Position numbers and translations under genes: made by a program. A DNA stretch of 64,000 bases from Pegea sp. RAD2-039. Its lineage: Eukaryota; Chordata; Thaliacea; Salpida; Salpidae. Shown in pieces: positions 58,647 to 64,000 of the stretch (the stretch's first letter is position 1; every line of letters begins with the position of its first letter). The stretch is from NCBI GenBank assembly GCA_034620365.1, contig JAQGEQ010000137.1, positions 62,001-126,000 of the forward strand. The letters are read 5' to 3'. A model generated the notes under the pieces. That model was not told where the DNA came from and made no database searches. It saw nothing but the letters and a program-made list of their open reading frames with translations.

Positions 58647-61600
58647 ATGATAAAAACAACCACTAAAGGTAGACCGCTACCATTAAACAAGAATATTCAC
58701 CAAGATGACGGCGAGCTTCTGTATATCTCATTTGTTGGCATTTTAATGGCGGCTTTTATAGCAAATGGTTACCATAATGAATGGGAACAAACTATCACTA
58801 ATCTTGCCCCAGAAGGAAGTACTTATCCCTTTCCAGCTGATACACGAATGCCAGCTGTGAAATTAACCTTGACGGTTGGGTTTTTTATACTAATCGCTCT
58901 TTTGTATTATCTCGCTAAGAGACTACGACGGAACCTGTTGAAAAAACTGTTCAACTATAGGTAATCAAAGTTGTTCTTCTATGTACACAACATAATAAAT
59001 TTTTATTTTCTTGATATTTTTGTAAATGATTAACTCAAAATGAAAAAAGTGTTTTTAGTGAGTAAAAAGTTGTCATCAAAAACTTTCATTTTAATAATTT
59101 AATGACTTTTCTGATTCATTACATCGAGTTTTAAAATTATTATTATGATTTTAGAAACTGGTTGTATGAACCAAAGACGTTCAAATCAAAAGTAAGTTGT
59201 TGATACGTTGTTATCTTCAATTTGATCTTTCATTTATCTTTTATAGCTGTGGGCGTTAAGTCTAAGACTTCTGTTACCTCGAAAAAGATCACTGATGTAC
59301 TTTCAAGATGTCCTTCCTAGATATCCTTTACCTTCTTTCGAATTCACTTGCAAAAAGTAATGACTTAGTCATCAAGATTTTTTGAGTTTTCTAAATTTTA
59401 CTTTTAATATTTACTGATGTCACTCATGAATTTTGATAAATTATAATTTTTATTGTAATTAAAAATCAATTATTCATGAAATAAGCACGATATAAATTAC
59501 TAACTTTATGTTTAATCGTCTTTTAGTTTATGTCATGAAATGACAAGTTTCTAAATACTCAGATATGAACAATTTCTCTTATGGTGAAATTAAAAACATT
59601 AAAATTGAAGGGTTTACTTTTAACATAATCTCAAAGTCAACAGTATTGCTGTGTGCTAAAATATTCAGCTTTAATTTAAGTGATTTTATGATCTGTTTAA
59701 CTAATAAAACAGTTTTTATTCAAACTGTTTTCTTTTGAAGTAAACTTTATTTTAATAAATCTTATTCAGTTCGATTAACTTTCATTTTCAAAGAACTTTG
59801 AAGAACTTGGAGCCTTTAGTGTCTTGTGAACGTTTACAAGAGATTGAAAATGAGATGAAATCATTTGAAAATGATGATGGAATAAGATTATATGATGTTC
59901 TTCAAAAGAGGTACCCAAACTAAAATCAAATTTTATCAAACAATTTTCTATTTCTTTTAAATTTTGACAAAATTTCTGATTAAATGGCAAAAAGCTTAAA
60001 GTTTGTTTTAAATATCAAAAATTTTGTAGATTTGAAACTGAGGAAAATTGGGTTGCAGATATCTGGGACAAATACGCTTATCTGATTGGACGATATCCTT
60101 TGTGTAAGATTACTTTAATAAAAAAATGTTTGCAAACATCTAAAGTATTTTTTTAAAATTACATTTGTGATATAATTTGATAAATTCTAAATTGTTTTTT
60201 ATAAATTTGTGTGATTAATAGAAAAACTAATTACCAAAAACTACAAAGTCCATTTTCGTAGTTTCATTTATCAATCAAATTTCAGCAAGTCATCAAATAA
60301 ATCAAAATTTCATCAAAAAATTTTCTATTTTTCAAATTGCTCACTAAAAGTTACGCGTGACTGATTATATTTTTAACAATTGAAAAATAGGTCTTGTTTG
60401 ATTTAAGAAACCATAAAGATGAAAAACTCTCTTTGTAGTATACACTAACTTCTGCATGAGTGGCGGAATTCTCAAAACTAATATGGAACCTTCAACTAAG
60501 GGGTTTCCCCAATCTTCTGTAGCTGCCAATCAAATCTATCATATGGCCAAATTCTATGAGCTGATTAAAACAGAAAAGGTGATTTTCTCCTTACTTTCAT
60601 CTTGAATTTCTTCTTAACTTCATCTTCAGTTGGATTGTTTGATGATGAATACTCTTGTTCCAATCTGTAATCATCGCTACAACTTGATGTTTGCTTCAAC
60701 TCGAATCCCTGGCCCTAAACTGGACTTTATGAAAACTTATGAAGACTCGAAACACATCATTGTATTCAGGTGCTTTTCAACGAATGACGTCACAGCAGAT
60801 GACGTCATCACACACACAAATAGATGTTCTTATCATTTATCTGAACTACTTTAAATTCCACACATCAATGACGTCATCACTTAGCAACAGTCGGTTTGTT
60901 TGACAGGAAGGGAATTATGTTTAATCTTCCTCTTTACGGGATTGAATCTTCTGGAAATGAGTCTTTGTTGACCCCGGAGGAGCTACAAACTAAGATTGAT
61001 CTGATCTTAAAACACACTGACCAAGTCTCAGCTCCAAACCCTTCAGTTTTCACTACTCTACCTCGTGCTGATTGGTTCAAGGTGATGATGACGTCATCAA
61101 CGCGTTTGTGACGTCATCATTCGATTTTCAGGAACGTGAGAAGTTGATGATGAGGTCACAAAATCGAGATTCGTTGATGCAGATCGAAAAAGCGCTCTTC
61201 CATCTTGTCTTGGATGATAGTTCTCCTGAGGTGGGACATTTTGGCGTTTTTATTTTCTGGTTTCGAAACAGATTCAAATTTAGAAACAAATTTTTGAAGC
61301 TTAGCTCTGCGCAAACACAAATATGTTTTCAAATGTTGTTGTCAAGCATATGCGCGCGCGTTGTGTCTCCAAACCTCATTTCCGCTTTAGTGAATTGACA
61401 AACTTTCATTTTATAATTTCTATTTTTTAAGGGCAACTTTGCTACAAGTCCGGAAACCGCTAGATGGCGCTGTTAAGTGTTTCCAAATCGAATTTAAAAT
61501 TTGTTGTAATATTTGAAATAGATTTTAATTTAATTATCAAACAACATTAGAATCGACAGTTAAAAATCCGGATATTTTTACTGACATCTATCTTCCTTAT

Positions 61601-63196
61601 GACGTCATGTATATGATGTCATTACAGTTTTACATCATCAATAATTTAACAAAAGTCATTTAGAGTAGTTTCTGCGAATGAATATTTAAATCAAAAATAA
61701 GTAAACAAAAGTTCAAAATTTTTTAAAGAAATCAAAATTTAGAAAATTGAATAAAAGAAAAAAAATTGAATTATTTATTTCAATTCAGTCAAATTTCCGT
61801 TAAATATATTATTAATAAAAATCTTTTTTCTAAATTATAATTAGAAACTCTAAAAAACGACTTTTTTCATTTTGAAACTTCGCAGAGTTTAGCTGCTGAG
61901 ACTCATTCAAGTCTTTGTGGAGATGGATTCAATCGTTGGTTTGATAAATCAATGACTCTAATCATTTACGAGAACGGATTAAGTGGAGCTAACATCGAAC
62001 ATACATCAGTTGATGCCACAGTAAGATCAACAAAACTTCTCAAAGTTAAAATCTCATAAATGTATTAGCTTCCTAGTAGAGCTCTTGAATTCATCTTTGC
62101 AAAAATGATATTTGATGCTGCTGGGAACGCAAGGTCACCTCCTGATACAATTTTACATGATCCCATATCTCCTCCGACAAGAATCGAATGGAATCTTGAT
62201 AAACTTCAAATGGAGTCTTTTAATATTTATCAATCTCAGCATATGCAACAAGTAGTGACTAGCAGTTGTGTGTATCATCACCTACTTCTTATATTTCTTC
62301 AAATTTTAGGCAAGTAATCTAGACCTGGTTGCTTTGAAGTTAAACTCTGGTAAAGGAGAGATAAAAAAGCTCCGAGTTAGTCCTGATAGTTTTGTTCAAA
62401 TGGCTCTGCAGTTGGCTTTTTTTAAACTTCATCAAAGTACTCCAAAGACTTATGAAACTGCAATGACCAGGTAAAGATCATCACATAATCTTCTCACTTC
62501 TAAGACTATATTTGAAGATTTTTCAAATTTGGAAGGACAGAAACTATCAGAACAGTTTCCAAACATTCAGTTCGTTTCACAAAAGTAAAATGATGGAACT
62601 AAACTTCAAAATACTAACCAACTTTTCTTACAGAGTATGACAGATCCAACAAAGTCTAATGAAGAAAGACTGAAAGCTCTAAAAGACGCGATGAAGTATC
62701 ATAATAACTACAAATTGGATGCTATGAGTGGGAGAGCATCTGACAGAACGTTGTTTGGATTAATGGCTGCCTCTAAACTAACTAATCTTGAAAAACAACC
62801 AAAGTTATTTGACTTACCAGTAAGAATTATACTTTTTAATATATCTCTATCTGATTAAATATTCATCAAAAGGAGATTAAAAGTGGAGATCAGTTATCTA
62901 CATCTCAGTCACCATTCGTTTTCGACCAAAAATTATCAAAACAAATGAAAGTGTACCCAGCTGGTGGTATTTTTTCACCTCAAACCACCGATGGGTATGG
63001 AGTCTATTACATATTTCTTGGTGAAAATAATAGTAAGTTGAAATTAAAGTTTGATATTTGGTAATTTGGAAGATTATTTGCAGTGAATATTCACATCAGT
63101 TCTTATCGATGTCATCCAGAAAGTAGCTCCGAAAAATTCGGGAAAGCTCTTCAAGACTCTATGGATGAAATCAAAGAATTACTGAGGAGCACTTAA
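58647..63196 (+). CDS. CPT1: Carnitine O-palmitoyltransferase 1
   Basis: Sixteen exons, 736 aa (human CPT1A 773). Exons start at 58647, 59155, 59247, 59794, 60030, 60439, 60630, 60907, 61132, 61886, 62069, 62310, 62518, 62634, 62873 and 63084. Two N-terminal TM helices (about 24-42 and 72-92) anchor it in the outer mitochondrial membrane, as in animal CPT1. The acyltransferase domain shows [44 protein letters not shown], catalytic His441 in [43 protein letters not shown] and DGYGVYYIF. It makes acylcarnitines, the controlled entry step of fatty acids to mitochondrial oxidation. The catalytic loop DAT-LP lacks the usual ADAP run. AATAAA at 63381. Confidence 0.95.
60785..61607. repeat. Six TGACGTCA palindromes in CPT1 introns
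   Basis: Exact octamers start at 60785, 60800, 60869, 61089, 61109 and 61600, all inside introns 7, 8 and 9 of CPT1. In the 50-nt intron 8 two copies make up a third of the intron. Confidence 0.9.
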
Positions 63197-64000
63197 CTTT
63201 ATCATTTTCATCTTGGATGAAATCAATTATTTTTCTGAGTGAATTTTTTTAATTGCAAGCGTCTGGATCTGTCTATTGCATCACACTTTTAAGATGCCCT
63301 CTATCTTTGTAAAACTCATTTAATTTTCACTAAATTTGAAGCTAATCAATCTAAAGTTTGTATTTAATCTGAATTATATCAATAAACTTATAAAATTCAT
63401 CATAATTTGTAGCAATAAACACAAAGCTCTTGTGTTATTTTAGACAAACATATAGCAGTCAGATTTGATCAGTTGAATTTAATAACAAGTTAAAATTTAA
63501 AGAATTAAAATAGCTTCAAAAAAACTATGAATGAAAAGCTTATGAATAAAGATACTTTTTATAGAAATGATGTATTTAAATGAATGATGTTCAAACTATT
63601 TGTAGTATTAAAGTGATTTAAGATGTGAGTTAGAATACAATTTATTTCTAAATATCTAAATACATAAAACAATAGTAGTTTAAGATGCGAGCTGCCAACG
63701 CAAATTACAAAAACATAGCAACGCTAATAATAACAAGTTTTTAGACTAGTGAAAGGCGGAGTAAATGTTGTGAAGGATGTAGCTTGCAGAAACTACTGAA
63801 GGTTTTTGTCGGTTAATTAGTTGTGGTTTTGATCTTTTTAAAACCAGTTTAATAAAAAGTGGTTTAAGTATGATTGTCAGGAAAACCACAGAATCAATCT
63901 TTTAGATATTTGTTATCAAATACATCTCGACTTTCTATGTACTTGTTCATATATCATACAACAAGTATCCATTCTATGTTTGAATTAACCTATTCTAAAG
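63197..64000. other. CPT1 3' UTR and intergenic
   Basis: AATAAA at 63381 likely ends the CPT1 transcript. The rest to the window end is AT-rich without a recognised gene. Confidence 0.55.

Noticed and set aside
1-64000. CRISPR arrays, rRNA genes, LTR retroelements or large virus-like elements
   Set aside because: None was recognised; the mobile sequences seen are LINE and SINE pieces.

Overview
This is an AT-rich nuclear window from an animal. The genes are split by very short GT-AG introns (often 46-56 nt in the adaptor gene) and carry AATAAA poly(A) signals. Animal-type genes are present: an STMC6 (Shisa/WBP1/VOPP1-like) membrane protein, a BK-channel beta-like two-TM protein, a two-TM CPT1 and NCKAP1. 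The compact introns, the LINE and tRNA-SINE content and the divergence from vertebrate sequences suggest an early-branching metazoan such as a sponge. That placement is inference, not proof.

Layout. 0.5-2.7 kb holds decayed non-LTR retrotransposon pieces. 3.2-4.1 kb (-) is an STMC6 protein with a C-terminal PPPY. 5.6-7.0 kb (-) is an intronless PWWP protein. 8.2-9.6 kb (-) is a secreted H-type ferritin with a long insert. 11.5-12.4 kb is the best-preserved LINE 3' copy. 14.8-17.0 kb (+) is anamorsin/CIAPIN1, whose first intron holds a SINE piece and a 13-bp minisatellite. 19.7-21.0 kb (+) is RWDD1. 24.4-27.9 kb (-) is AP-1 gamma in 19 exons. About 28.0-28.25 kb (-) is a tRNA-derived SINE. 28.3-34.3 kb is an almost gene-free AT-rich tract.

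The right half is gene-dense. 34.4-38.5 kb (+) is a protein disulfide isomerase, 39.3 kb (-) is tRNA-Val(TAC), and 40.4-41.7 kb (+) is the KCNMB-like gene. 43.4-49.3 kb (+) is NCKAP1 in 26 exons, and its 3' end faces an SLC41 Mg2+ transporter at 49.9-52.1 kb (-). 54.1-54.8 kb (+) is GSTK1 with a peroxisomal tail, 55.2-56.7 kb (+) is an AS3MT-like methyltransferase lacking one catalytic cysteine, and 58.6-63.2 kb (+) is CPT1.

The most interesting object is the PDI gene. Both catalytic domains are built from duplicated, phase-matched alternative exons: one copy encodes the normal CGHC site and the other an altered site (CVHC or CKFC). There are also two alternative last exons with different ER-retention tails (KEEL, KDEL). 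This predicts up to eight redox/retention isoforms from one locus. A second signal is strong over-representation of the palindrome TGACGTCA: 23 exact copies were found by eye, mostly inside tiny introns.

All exon boundaries were deduced by eye from splice signals, reading-phase continuity and remembered family sequences. No database search was run.
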